A DNA stretch of 64,000 nt from Psilocybe azurescens. Taxonomy: Eukaryota > Basidiomycota > Agaricomycetes > Agaricales > Agrocybaceae. Shown here one piece after another: positions 44,719 through 57,302 of the stretch. The stretch is taken from NCBI GenBank assembly GCA_023853785.1, contig JAJIRX010000133.1:1-64000 (forward strand). The letters are read 5' to 3'. The notes under the pieces were generated by a model. It worked only from the letters and a program-made list of their open reading frames with translations. It ran no database searches and was not told the DNA's origin. The stretch's first letter is position 1. The number at the start of each line of letters is the position of its first letter. The position numbers were made by a program, and so were the translations under genes.

Positions 44719-46256
44719 CGAGTCACTTCCCTCAGGTAAGAGGAGTGTCACAGACATGTGATCTTGTGACAAAAGAACTCGAACATAAGGAGGTACCGGG
44801 ATTACGACCCATGACCCGAGGTAGGGGGGGGGGAGGCCGGAGGCCTTAAAAATTTTTTTTTAGTGGGTAAAGCATGAAATCTGGGTCAACAGAAAGCGGG
44901 CAACTTCCTTTCAAGATTTAAGTGGTACAAACACACTGTAGAAGTTGTTTTTGGGTGTAAATAAATTTGTATTTCATTTTGTCCATGATGGCAAAGGGTT
45001 CCATGGCTTCTGTCTGACATAAAAATGGTGCAAATCTGTTTGAATGCATCTGCAAACTGCTTAGGATGGTTTACCTGACTTGTTTACAACCCTCAAGTAC
45101 CCAATCCGACATACAATATATCTCAAATGTTAAAAATCTGGTTGTATGTTTTTTTATTCCCATCAAAACATACTCTATATAGAAGGAGGGGGAGGGAGGG
45201 AAGGAGGGGGGTCCATGGTGCCTTGGAAAAAATATCTACCTGGGGTGGTTTCTGAAATCCTGGTACCCCCTTGTTCAAACATCTGATATAGAGGATGACT
45301 GCAGCATGGGGCATGAACTTCTAAAACACAAAACATGTATCAATAGAAAGCCATTATGATTCTCTACTCAATGATATGCATTTTTAGAGTCACCCAATAA
45401 TGATTATGAAATATGAGGGCAAACATTGACAAGTCCAGTGTGCACTGCAATTTGTAAACAAAGTAAATGTGGCTGATGCAGACAAGCAACCACATCAAAT
45501 TTAGTGTGGCAATTATGGAGGTGATCACACTTATTTAAGACTTCTAAAAAGTGCTGCTATATGAAGAAATTGACCTAATGAATGGATTTGTATGAGCAAA
45601 AATTTTCAATTTGCAGTTCTAAGGGAAAAATATTGGCCACTGTCGGAGTTATTTCACAGAGTATATGGAGCATAGATTAAAAATTTTTGGTTGGAGATCA
45701 GGGTTCTCATGTGAGATTTTTCATCAGTAGGAAATAAACCCAACATTATTCATGCACATGATCTGAATTTGGGCTTGCTATTGAACCTATTTTGCTTAAT
45801 ACTCCCACACCACCTTAAGTAATCCCAATTATTTATATATGATTCTCAAGGTTCAAATGAGAAATTATATCTGCCAAAAACCATGAAAAGCACCTCTACC
45901 ATTGCTTACTTGACTCATAAAGTAAATTTGAAAATCTGAAGATTACATGAAGATTTGGAGGCACAGTAGAAATAGGACTAGCGCTTGATGTGGTCAGCCA
46001 CATTTACTTTGCTTACAAATTGCAGTGCACACTGGACTTGTCAATGTTTGCCCTCATATTTCATAATCATCATTGGGTGACTCTAAAAATGCATATCATT
46101 GAGTAGAGAATCATAATGGCTTTCTATTGATACATGTTTTGTGTCTTAGAAGTTCATGCCCCATGCTGCAGTCATCCTCTATATTGGATGTTCGAATTCT
46201 TTTGTCACAAGATCACATGTCTGTGACACTCCTCTTGCCTGAGGGAAGTGACTTGA
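44719..46256. mobile_element. Fold-back element with long inverted arms
   Basis: The left arm (44719-44786 plus 45283-45480) and right arm (about 45985-46256) are inverted copies, with ends reading AGTCACTTCCCTCAGGTAAG. The left arm is split by another element (44787-45274). The unique middle (about 45480-45985) has no coding capacity. GATT flanks both ends, but a duplication is not certain. Confidence 0.75.
44787..45274. mobile_element. Small element nested in the left arm of the fold-back element
   Basis: The inverted ends read AAGGAGGTACCGGGATT and (reverse complement) AAGGGGGTACCAGGATT. It is flanked by TCGAACAT (44779-44786) and TCAAACAT (45275-45282), an 8-bp target duplication with one CG-to-CA difference, as hAT elements make. 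The right arm of the host element shows the empty site. It includes a run of ten G near 44825 and a purine-rich stretch near 45180. Confidence 0.7.
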
Positions 46257-46461
46257 TTGGCAGAGATGGGCAAAAAAGTCACTTTTACAAGTTAACTTGC
46301 TCACTTTTTACCACTCAACCAAACACATTCACTTTTGGTTCACTTTTTCCCACAACTCAACAATTTCACTTTTCACTTTTCCTGCCAGTGCATTTGAGTC
46401 ACATGCAATATTAACCACTGTGCCTGCTCACGGACTTTGTACTTGTATACATATAGCTATT

Positions 46462-46992
46462 AAGTGTTTGGAAGTTCAGTCTTAAGACCAGCAAAAGACC
46501 AGACCAAGACCAGACCAAGACTGGAAAAGACCAGACCAGCAGTCCAGTCTTTTGATTTTTGAGAATGAAAAGACCGGTCTTAGGGGACCGGTCTGAACCG
46601 GCTATTTTGTAGCCCTACTTTTTCTCTTTAAAATGACTCCAAGACTGTAATATTTGGTCAACTTTTGGCTGAGAAATTAAATAAATTGTCAAAATTTTAT
46701 TGAAAGGGTAGAATGTGTGAAATACTTTCATAGAATTGTAAAATCTTTACAGAATATTATGTTCTTGAGGTCATTTAAAGATATAAAACACTTCTACAAC
46801 TATTATTGATACAACTTTGCATATTTTTAGGTGTAAGACCAGTTAAAACTGGTTAAAACTGATTAAGACCAAGACTGGTTCTAAGCGGTTCAGTCCGGTT
46901 TTTGAGGTCCCAAGACAAAGGTGGACCGGTCTCGGTCTCAGTCTTACAAAATTTGGTCAAAAGACCGAACTGAACCAGACTTTCAAACACTA
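46462..46992. mobile_element. hAT-like MITE with 8-bp target duplication
   Basis: A 531-bp element with ends AAGTGTTTGGAAGT and (reverse complement) TAGTGTTTGAAAGT, flanked by perfect TAGCTATT copies at 46454-46461 and 46993-47000. Subterminal regions are packed with AAGACCAGACC and GACCGGTCT motifs in both orientations, typical transposase-binding clusters. There is no coding capacity. Confidence 0.8.
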
Positions 46993-47000
46993 TAGCTATT

Positions 47001-49060
47001 GATTAATTAACAATTTTCTGTAGTAATAATAAGCTAGATAGTGTGATACCAGTAGTATATAAGCTGTACACCTCTCCGTGCAGATTGTGTATGAATAAAG
47101 TAAGTTCACCGGCCAAAATGCGGAGTTTGAATATGATTCCCTGTTGCTTGTTGATCGCTTGTCTTCAAAAAATCAACCCATGACACTTTCTAGGTGTTGA
47201 TTGAATTAAATCTAAATAGACAGAAGTATTATAAATATTGTATTTAACAATAGAGTAATCTCAGACTAATATATCATACCAATTTTGAGAGATATTCTCA
47301 ATGCTATAATTGCTATGATAATAAACTAAGCTTATCAATAGGGAATAGCACAGGTAACCCCCGGGTATCTCGCGCTATATCCGTAAACTTACCCGTAGCA
47401 AGCCTTAATCACAACCCGGTGGGTTTACCCATCAAAACAAGCCCAAAAACAACCTGAGGGGTTGAGAAATGAGGGAGATAGATCAGAAACAGTCAATTTC
47501 ACTGTTTCCTTTCTATCTCACTCAATTCTCAACTGTTTGGGATGTTCTAGGGCTTGTTTAAAGCTCACAGGTGTAGAACTTCCGTTCTGTCTCAGGACAG
47601 ATCATGGCAAGCAACGGCATCGATGCAGAAGGCTTTAGGCGTCGAACCTGACATACCAAGACAGAAATCAAGACAAATGTGGCCACAATCCAGCATTTCC
47701 GCACCACTCCAAGACAATTATTAATTTATAGCCGCCCAACCTTATGTCATTCAGCACCCAAGACCACGAAAAGGGACACAACACGCCGTTCCTCAAAGCT
47801 AATGTATTTGCCGAGGGGAAGTTCACCCACCCAATCATTCTAAAGCTTGGATATACTCCAAGCATATAAAATTTAGTATAGAAAAACATATTTAAAGTAG
47901 GGACTTTCTTTGTGTACTAGGTCGTTTTTCGGACCTAGAAATCACACCCGTAAGTTCTTGCCAAATCTTCCAAGCTATCTACTCCAGCCTCTCACCTGCC
48001 TCTTTAAAAACTCGAAAACACAGCCCATACGCTATTAATCTTTAGTCGTTCGCTCACTTGCCACCCTCGTATGTTGTTGCATCATTACAAAGCCCAGACT
48101 TGTCCCAGTTTACCTACGCTCTCGTCGTACCTTACCAATCTGTCTCTTTGCTCATTTGCTCACAAACAAATGATCATTGTCTCCATCTACCTGATATCCA
48201 ACATCACATGGAATCTATAACAAACATCGACACTACATAGAACCCCTTTCTTGCTGAAACATGCATGGAACACCAGGTGCCCTTATCATGAGGCAAGTTA
48301 CCTCTAGTATTGTGTGGTGATCACTGACTGGGCAATCCCTCACTCATTTTGGCTGCATTGCAAATTACAATTTTTCATAGTCAGATCCAGTAGACCGCCA
48401 TATGCTGAGTTGTACACAAGATTTCAATTGCCAATACATTTAGTCCATGGGGCAATCCCCCATGTGGCGCAGTGATGTCTGGTCCCCAAGTGGTTGATTG
48501 CCTAATTTAGTGAACAGCCTTTGTGAGGCCTGGACACGGTGATTGCTTTTGCTAATTAATAAGGTTTCCATCACTTGGTGATCACTTGGTAAGGGACTGA
48601 TTGGATATTACCCCTTGTAAGAGCTAAGGTCACTTTCTTAGGAGTTCTGCCTTGTGTAGGACTAATAGCATGGTCAATGGTGCAGGCAATCACCTCAGGC
48701 ACACAGTTAGAGCTGCTTTGATAGCTGTGTAGAAAACTAAAGGTAGTCTTTGATTTGTAGCACTGATTAATAGGCCACACTACCCCTTAGTTAGTTTGTA
48801 AGGTTTAATATGCTTGTTGGCCCACTAGGAAGTGAAGCCTCAAAGCCTAATAATCTGGTGTATCTCCTACCATTCACTAGTATAATATACTAGCTTATTA
48901 CAGATAACAATCACAAAAATAAGGGCCTCTGTGTCTCACTATGAATTGTAAGCTCAGAATGGTTTACACTCTTTCATTGGCTAAGTTCAGAAAAAGTTAG
49001 AGCCATGTGGTTCTTGGCCACCATAGTACATACAGCATGGCACCCAGGCCATCTAAAATT
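47001..49060. other. Intergenic, repeat-derived
   Basis: No gene recognised. 47340-47580 has GGTTTACCC-like motifs in both orientations, and 48290-48620 has repeated GTGATCACT and GGCAATCCC motifs, both resembling subterminal clusters of small DNA elements whose ends I could not fix. Confidence 0.45.
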
Positions 49061-49064
49061 GGAC

Positions 49065-49570
49065 CCTATGCCCAGGAGCATTTTCCATTTGCTGGCAAGG
49101 TGATATCTCTGGTGTGAGAAAATGGCAATTCTTCATGATTGGCAATGTTTGTGCATATGTAAATTTGGAGGTTTCAAGATAGTATTTTGTTGTTTTTGAG
49201 CATAACAAAGTAGAAATAAAACTAAAGCCATTAAATAGATAAATTTTTGCTACATAATTGGTGAACTATCCAGACAGTATAGGCATTACATACAATTTTT
49301 AATGGCAGGTATTTTGATTGATCTCACCGACTTTTTGAAGTACTCAAGAATATAGTTAGCAAATTTCAACAAAATTAAAACGCAGGTTGGCTTTTTTCTC
49401 AGCATATAGTGGAGTTCAATATTTTTGATGGAAACCACTCTGAACAAATGATCAAAATGAAGAACAGGTAGTATTTGATATGTATCACCACCTTTCACCC
49501 AGATATTTTGGCTAGCTTGTATCGCCAGGTGATGATCACCGGTGAGGTGAAATTGCAATGTTTTGCCAAC
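49065..49570 (+). repeat. Diverged dispersed repeat R, copy 1
   Basis: Shares order and many short exact blocks with 51998-52550, including TTGTTGTTTTTGAGCATAAC, TCCAGACAGTA and ACTTTTTGAAGTACT. The ends carry GGCAAGGTGATATC-type and GCAATGTTTTGCCAACA-type sequences. It does not code. Confidence 0.75.
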
Positions 49571-51349
49571 ACTACTATCTATGCAAGACAATATTTACTC
49601 AAACGTGGTCTGGGATTCACCTTTCTTGTGCTGAGAACAAAGCATTCACCAAATGGGTGCCATGATATACTGTATAGCAGAGATCCACCATATCATTCAG
49701 AGGAATAGCTGACTTGGGGTCCCTTGATGAAACCTGGGACTGCAGAATACCAACATTAATGGCTTTTCAAGAACCTTTCTTACTATTATTCGTTGGCAAG
49801 ACTGTTACAGTGGTCCCTGGTTGCACTGAAAATGTGGAATCAAACTTTGTCACAATGCCTCACTTGTTGGCTATCAGTAAACAGTTATTGAGCATTGCTA
49901 AGAACATGTTTGTGTACAGCTTTCCGAGCACATAGAATCTGGGGTGAAGGTTAGAAGTGAAGGATTGAATCATTGTATTTTCTTACAGAGGGACAGTCAA
50001 TGTTGGTTGATTCTACAGTAATCTAAGTGTAAGCACCACATCAGTCTTCCAACTGACATTAACATTACCTGAAACACCAAGAAAAGTATGAGCGCAAGAA
50101 CTGCCATGCCAGCTAAAATGTAATTTAGTGACAAAGCCACAAGCCTCCTGGGTCTGAAAGTTTTACTGGTAAGTGTATTGGTTTCAATTGTCACATGCAC
50201 AAGGTGGAGTATTGTGTGATTGGTACTGGAAATGCTGCTTCTTGATCTCAATAACTAGTAAAGAGTCTATTACAAGAAAAGACAGTCAGAAATATCTGTT
50301 TACTTTCCATTGTTACCATAATCATGGCTATCATTGTGTCTGCAATAAATTAATGCCATGGTCATGGGCAACATTCCTCAAAGCAACAGAAAGTCATCAG
50401 TGAGATATTGCCATCCACAAGCATGACATAAGGTACACAAAAATGAAGTAGATATATTCTGATAACGATTGTGGATTAATATTCCTGATATAGTCCAAAG
50501 TTTCTGCCAGGCAGTGCCCTTTTTCTATTTATAGTGTAAGCATGGCCCTTCCCTCTATCTTCCCCCCTGCTCAACCACACCAACACATGACTGAGATCAC
50601 TCACACATTCTGATCCTCACCTGACTTCATAAACACAAATTTACATTCTTTCCTCCTTCATTCCTTGTCTCTTACCACATGGAATAAAGGTATGTACATA
50701 GATTTAATTATGTGTATTAGCCAGGTCTCTTACCACACAGAATGAAGACCCTTTTTTCTTTCCTTCCAGGCTATCTTAAGCACCTCCAATCCAGTGAGGC
50801 TTGTCGTACCCAGCAGCCTTTCCAGCCTTAGCCGCTAGAATACTTTATCATGCCTTGGCAGTTGTCTAAAGTACTTGATACATGCCAGTGGGATTATTGC
50901 CTATCCCTCCCAGTGCCTGTAGAACTAGCTGGGGTGCCAGGGACTGGTGAGGGTGATTTATTGATGGGCAGGCAATGGCAAACAGTGGTAAACACCACCA
51001 TTTGCAGTGGGCGGGGTTAAAAATGGTCTTGCTCATTGTTAGGGTGGTTACCAATGTTGAAAAAAAATACAGTAGGATCCTATAGCATATCAATACCCAT
51101 AATGGGTGTTTGTGCCAGAAGGCAGAGATGGGATGGGGTGGATGCAGAAGAGTAAATTTGGGTGACACTCTGTATTTAGATTATTTTTTCCAGATGACGT
51201 AGCCATATAATCAAATACAGATAAATTTAGAATTGATCATCAATTTTGATTGATCCAAATTATTGATGCCTGATTGACATGAAATGTCAATCAATAGACC
51301 AGTCAATCTGAGTTTAAATTGCTATATAGAGCAAATTGGTCCTGTGCCA
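49571..51349. other. Intergenic, nothing recognised
   Basis: Short frames on both strands only. The stretch near 50640-50750 has two copies of CTCTTACCACA.GGAAT. 51230-51330 is rich in TTGATTGA/TCAATCAA. Confidence 0.45.
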
Positions 51350-51690
51350 TCATGTGTAGTAAACCTGCCCTGAACAAAGTCTGCATGACACTAAAAATGT
51401 TTTGTAATGAAAAAACTTTTGTGATTGTGTGGCAACATCAATGCCAACTTGGCTGTCTAAACATCTGTCTCTGCTAACTATTCTTCTGAGCTCCAAGGCC
51501 AAAAACTAGGGCATATCATCAGGTAGTTCAAAGTCACTTTTATGAGTCCTGGAAGGGCGTGGAAGTCATACATGGCTACAGAACAGGTGGGAGGACTTAA
51601 GCTGCAGAACATGTAAGTTTCGTCATTATAAAATGTTTGTAGTGTCACATGGACTTTGTTCAGGGCAAGTTTACTACATGTGACAGCATC
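51350..51690. repeat. Inverted repeat pair (fold-back fragment)
   Basis: GTAGTAAACCTGCCCTGAAC at about 51357 is repeated inverted at about 51656-51675, together with neighbouring GACACTAAAAATGTTTTGTAATGA and its inverted counterpart near 51625. Flanks at 51240-51320 and 51735-51870 both carry TCAATCAAT motifs, so the whole 51.2-51.9 kb may be one small element. Confidence 0.6.
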
Positions 51691-51997
51691 TATCGACAGT
51701 TTGCCACCCATTTCTTCAACTGTCATAGACAGATTGGTTACCGATCTAGTCAATCAATAGGTGGGGTCTGGAACTGATACAGATATGGGGCAACTTCTCA
51801 GGCACTCCATGCAGCTTGTGTTAATCAATAATGATGTCCTGTATTAGCGTAGCTTGATCAATATAGCTGTATTCAATGAATTTCTCTTAGTACATCATAT
51901 GTTCTACTCAAGAGTAAAATAATTTCATTACATTATGCTGTTTTCAATCTTTCTTGATGTTAGTGATGTGCTGGCTTGGCTAGTGCGGATGATAATA

Positions 51998-52550
51998 CTC
52001 CCAGAGTATTTGCCATTTGCCAGCAAGGCAATATCCCTGGCATGGAAAAATAGCTATTCTTGGCAATTGGCAAAACTCATTATTACATAAACTTTGAGAT
52101 AGTCTTTGTTGTTTTTGAGCATAACTAAATAGAAACAAAGCAAAAACCATTAAATAAATAAGTTTATGCTACATAACTGGTATGCTGTCCAGACAGTACA
52201 GGCATTACACTTTTCAACAACATGTTTTCTGATTGATCTTACCAACTTTTTGAAGTACTTGAGAATAAAGCCGTCTACTGGGTGCCACAGCCACCAAAAG
52301 ATGGCATGTTGGCAGAACATATCAAGGAAATTTCAACAAAATTAATACATGGACTGGCTTCTTGTCAGAATATAGCAGAGTATGATGTGTTTGATGGAAA
52401 CCATTGATGAGTGATCACAAAGCAAACAAATGATTAACACAAATATTTAATATTTGTTGCCACCTGTTTGCCAGGGTGTTTTGGCTGGCAAGTATCACCA
52501 TGCGGCGATTGCTGGCAAGGTGAAATGGCAATGTTTTACCAACAACACTA
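51998..52550 (+). repeat. Diverged dispersed repeat R, copy 2
   Basis: Second copy of the repeat at 49065-49570, in the same orientation, with an extra block near 52270-52330. It ends with GGCAATGTTTTACCAACA. Confidence 0.75.
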
Positions 52551-52554
52551 GGCT

Positions 52555-52690
52555 TGGCTCAGCCTGAAAGCCACAGCTTAGGCTCAGTATTTTCAGGCCT
52601 GGGCTTTGAGAAATTGAAGCCTGAGCTGCACCAGCAGGCCTAGGCTGGCTTGGGCTTGGCTTAGGCCTAAGCTGCAGCCTGTGGGAAATT
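52555..52690. repeat. GGCCTGGGCTT-rich cluster
   Basis: Many copies of GGCTTGGGCTTGGC, AGGCCTGAG and their inverses. It looks like the subterminal cluster of a small DNA transposon, but ends were not resolved. Confidence 0.5.
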
Positions 52691-53194
52691 TTGGGTGGGG
52701 CAGGAGGCCCCACTTATTCTGTGTATTCCGAGGCATTGGCTGGATGGATTCCGGTCAAACATGTTTTAAATGGAAGGTAGGATGGTATACAACAATTCCT
52801 GATATTTTATTTACATGTAATTAAACATGAGTGAATGCAATAATTATAAGAACAGGTCTCTTAGCTAATTTACAATGAGTCATCTGCTTTGTTATTGTTG
52901 TTGATGTTTTGAACAATGAGATGCAATTTTAAATTTGTTGGAAACAATAATATATCATCATGAGGCATCACACCCAAACCTAGGTATTGGACTTTAAATA
53001 GGAAAAAAACATATATTTGGGGATGTACAAGAGCAGGATGTATGTTTGCAATATGCAGCTAAAGTAATGAATCACAACTAAGTAGAGTATTGTAGAAATT
53101 TTCAGCAATCAATACTAGCAGAAAATTGAAACTCAGTTTGAAAAGTGAAAACAGGAATGTACTGGCATGAGGTTAATGGGAATGGTAATATAAT

Positions 53195-55095
53195 CTACAA
53201 ACACCTACTTTTTCTGACGCCACCTCTTTGATGTCCCAGATTGTTTTGGCATGGTTTTATTTGGAGCAGATCAAAATCATTTTGCAGAAGGTTCTGCATG
53301 GTTGAAAGAGGGAATGGCATCTGCCAATGTGCTTCTGGTGCATTTTTCTGTGCTCTTCTTTGCTGGTGTCTTGCTGTTGGAGTGGAGTGCTTTGATTGCA
53401 TTCTTGATGGCAAGTCAGCTTGAGCAGTGTTCATGTGGCTCAATACAGGTAGTGTCCATAGCAGAGGCTGGTTTATGACTCTCAAAACCAATGGTATCAA
53501 TGGCAGGAGCTGCTGAATCTGACAAATGAGCATTTTTGGCCTCACACTTTTGTGGTTTTTCAAGACATGTGACATGGTAACACCAGCACAGGAGAGCTGG
53601 GATTGATAGCGGATAAGGGGTAAGATAACTATAGATCAAGTTCAGAGACAGGGATGGAAATAGTGTCATTGACAATGTTCCAGGCAACTGATGGTACCTG
53701 TCTAGATGTTGCTACAGTATATCTGGTGATATGCAGACACTTGCATCTTGATCACATTCAGCAGTAGTTACTTGTGGAAGTATAGAGGGTGAAGGCGCTA
53801 GAGATGCATGTCGTGAGTAGGGTGGGGTAGGAGGTGGTGATAAATGATGGTTGTTAGAGGAATCTGGTGGGTCAGACATTCCTCATATATCAAATGGAAA
53901 GAGGTTTGGGCAGACAGGTAAAGAGACACTGGCATGTATGTTGACATGTGGAGATGGTGGCAAGATGGGATCAGTGGTCAATATACCAACCTCCAAGATC
54001 AGCACTTGATTTGTAATAGGTGCTGCAATTGGAGAAGAAACAACTGGAATGGGCCTCATAGGTGGTGCCACAGGAGACCCAGAGGAAGCAGAGGTCGAGA
54101 TAGCCTTTTCAGTGATGGATGCCATATCATTCAAGGTGGTGATCAAATGTAAGGCTGCATCGTGATTGTCCAATTCAAGTTCAGACATTGGGACAAATCC
54201 ATCCCTGCACAAGGTATGCAAATGACACTCCTCAGGAGCTGTGAGTTGATATTAATGAGGAAAATCAGAATATGTACATAGAGATCACTTACTATAACAC
54301 TTCTGCAGAAAGGAGCCATACATTGGAATCAGATATTTCTTAATTTGTATGCATTCAGACCGTCCAAAAGTCATCTTGACATCGCCTGATGTAGTACCAG
54401 AATGGATGCTAAGTATGCCCATTGAATAATGGATGCATTAGAGTAGGAAGCATATACATGGCTGTATACATATCTGATGATACTAAGCTGACCATTCTGT
54501 GCTGGCTCAGGCCCCCAGCAATGAGAGTTGCCTTCCATCCAGTCACATCACAAACAGCATCTAAAATGGGCTGAAGAATGTGCACAAGACCCTGAATAGA
54601 CCTGTTTTTGGTGTGTTAGTGAATATAGTCTAAACGAGAGATTCAACTGACATATGTACCTCTGACAGTCTTCTGGGTTGGTAGATATGCCTTGTTCCAC
54701 ATCTTTCTTCCACTAAATCAAAGCCTCTGTGTATTGGGCTTTTGCATCTTCTAACCATTTCTGCTGCTCTGCTTTAGGTAATTTCAAAAAAGATCTTGAG
54801 CAATACTATCCCAAAGAGTGGCCTGATCAGATTTTGTGAGTCCCTCCCTCTCTGATCTGACCTTTGCTTCTTCTTCTATTTCAGATCAATGATCTTTCCT
54901 CCAAATATTGGCAGTGGTCTTTATGTGGGGTTTGCTAATTTCTTTGCTGGACAGCTTAGCAATGAGGAATTTATAAGGGTTATATGTGTTGGGATCTTTG
55001 GGATTGACATTGTTATCTTTCATGTACTGGTAAATTAACCAGCGTTTAATTTTCTGGTAATTGAAGTCAATCACAAGCTTCTGATAACAAGTCAC
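53195..55095 (-). pseudogene. Degenerate gene of a repeated hypothetical family
   Basis: Function unknown. On the minus strand, starting near 55095, one reads DFNYQKIKRWLIYQYMKDNN, NPYKFLIAKLSSKEISKPHI, then in other frames TKSDQATLWDSIAQDLF, KLPKAEQQKWLEDAKAQYTE, TNPEDCQR, WAYLASILVLHQAMSR and, downstream, a Ser/Pro/Thr-rich tail (ISTSASSGSPVAPPMRPIPV) and a basic end (RHQQRRAQKN). Short introns and frame changes separate the blocks. Stops show that it is decayed. Its 5' side is cut off at about 55150 by X copy 2, whose insertion may have broken it. The tail resembles that of the gene at 0.1-2.25 kb. Confidence 0.5.
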
Positions 55096-55151
55096 ATGAA
55101 CATGTACCGCCCTTTTTGAAGTTCACAGCGGTCTGCCTTGTCTTCAGAGCC

Positions 55152-56548
55152 AGTACTTTACCATCCCCCACACAGTCTATATGGACTCCACTGGAATCCA
55201 CTGGAATCCACAGGATTGCAGTAGATTTTATACTATACAGTGAATATGGACTAAGATAACTGGAGTCCACTGGACTTGATATAGTAAATAAGTTCAATCT
55301 TAATGTAAATTCAGAAGAGTGGAATACAATATATTAATAACTATGTAATACATTAATGTCTACTTGCAAGGTCCAAGACAAAAAAAAAAGGGGGGCGGGA
55401 GGGTGGTAATAACATCCACCATCCCTCGCCCCTTGCTGTCCCCACCCTCACCCTCACTGTCCCCACCCTCACCCTCACTGTCCCCACCCTCACCCTCACT
55501 GTCCCCACCCTCACCCTCACTGTCCCCACCCTCACCCTCACTGTCCCCACCCTCACGCTTTGCTGTCCCTGCTGTCCCCACCCTTGGCGCCTCACTGTTC
55601 CCACCCTCATGCTTGCTGTCCCCACTGTCCTTGCCCTTGCCCTTGCCCTTGCCATACCCACCCTTGCCCTCACTGTCTCCACACTCACGCTTGCTGTCCC
55701 CACTGTCCCCACCCTTGCCCTCACCGTCCCCACTCTCACTCTCACAGTCCCTGCTGTCCTTGCCCTCGCAGTCACCGTCCATGCCCTTGTACTTGCCGTC
55801 CTTGCCCCCACCGTCCGTGCCCTTGCCATCTGTTGTTGCCCTTGTTGTTGTGATTGTCCGTGTCTGTCCTTGTTTTTGTCTGCATGGCCATCGCGGTCAT
55901 CATGGATGGCAGAGAGGGTGAGGATGGCGGCAGCAGAAAAAGGAGAGGAAGGGGGTGGGTGGTGGTTGGAAAAAGAGCTGATGTGTATATTTGATTGTTG
56001 TCATGCCGATCGGCCAATGCTGGGCACACATGCACGTCACATGTGCCTGTGAAACTTTCACCCTGCAGACTGAACAAAATACAAAAATGTATTCATAGGG
56101 AGGCTTTGCTCCCATGTACATTTAATTTTGTTTTGTTCAGTTGTTATTTCATAGAGTTTATTTCCATTGACTGTAGTCTTTTATTTTTTGCAACTGATAT
56201 TAATATTAATAACTAATGATCATACTTCAGATATTGTGTTAATTATTGCATCCAGTAGACTCCCAGTGGACTCAACTGGACTCCACTGGACTGTGCTAAT
56301 AAATATATTATTTGTTGTTGTTCTGTGAATATTTAAGCCCCAGCCCACTGGACTCCACTGGACTCATAATCCACTGGACTGAGACTGGACTGAAAATTTG
56401 GCAGGAGTCCAGTGCAAGTCCAGTGGACTCCAGTGGACTGCAGTCCAGTCCAGTCCAGTCCAGTGGACTAGACAATTTGTCAGCCAGTTTGGCTGGACAG
56501 AGAGTCCACTGGAGTCCATATGGAATGTGTGGGAGATGGTAAAGACCT
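55152..56548 (+). mobile_element. Repeat family X, copy 2
   Basis: The inverted ends read AGTACTTTACCATCCCCCAC on the left and (reverse complement) AGGTCTTTACCATCTCCCAC on the right. Both subterminal zones are filled with CCACTGGACTCC/GGAGTCCAGTGG motifs. The interior has a GC-rich minisatellite (55437-55830) and a unique part shared with copy 1. There is no transposase, so it is non-autonomous. I could not fix a target-site duplication. Confidence 0.75.
55437..55565 (+). repeat. 21-bp minisatellite inside X copy 2
   Basis: Six near-perfect copies of TGTCCCCACCCTCACCCTCA plus one base, followed to about 55830 by degenerate units. Read on the minus strand they give a 7-residue DSEGEGG repeat in a long open frame (55360-55782) that is probably a by-product of the repeat. 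Confidence 0.85.
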
Positions 56549-56891
56549 CAAAGCAATGCAGCATGCAAGGACGGTCACTGGGGCATTGAGCAGCATGCCA
56601 TAGGACACGACCGAGTAATGTAATAAAGGTTCCTGGGTTGTGCTTCACATGTAAACCTGACTACTGATGTACAGTAATGCGGGTGCCAGGCAGTGAGGCC
56701 ATTGAGCAGCAGCTGCCTGTGTACACTCACTGTCTGTTTTTCTGCACATTCAATGCCGGATGGCAGAGGCCGCACCGCAAGAAAAAATTGTTATGTGTGC
56801 TGAAGACATTCATGGTGGGAGCATTCTCACGTGATGGTTTGGGATATGCGAATGTAGAAGTTTAAAGGCAAGGTTAAAGTTTGCTATCATC

Positions 56892-57215
56892 ATGCAAAAC
56901 ACTCCAGAACAAGCATCAGGCCTGACATGGGAAGTGGCACTGTACATTATTCAGAAGTTTAACCTAGCAGTAGCCCACTCTGCAGAATACTGTCCCTTTC
57001 CTGAAAATTGGGACTTGGAATTTCTTCATGAAGTCAATCTAGCTGTGGAAGTCCTCATTACAGCAACTCAAAACAAAAGTGTGTCCCCAATATATATGTA
57101 TAGTTGTTACAAGAACAATATAATTGCAGAGAACACGAGTTGGAGGGTAGAAGACTATGTTAAGCAAATAACAACAAACTGCACAGGACACAATTCTCTT
57201 GTGGAAAGAAGTTGA
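56892..57215 (+). other. Open frame upstream of the TET/JBP relic
   Basis: 107 codons beginning MQNTPEQASGLTWEVALYII. There is no recognised domain. It is on the same strand as the dioxygenase relic, 90 bp upstream of its first clear match, and could be part of the same decayed gene. Confidence 0.3.
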
Positions 57216-57302
57216 AGAAGAATTTTCCTCCATTGTTCTCTCCGAGTCACTACATGGCCGATCCCTGCATCATGACAGATAAGGACAATAAATGTCTGTT
57301 TT

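Noticed and set aside
55353..55829. Long minus-strand frame of Val-Arg-Val-Gly-Thr repeats
   Set aside because: It is the 21-bp minisatellite read in several open frames. Any 21-bp unit without a stop stays open, so openness is no evidence of coding.
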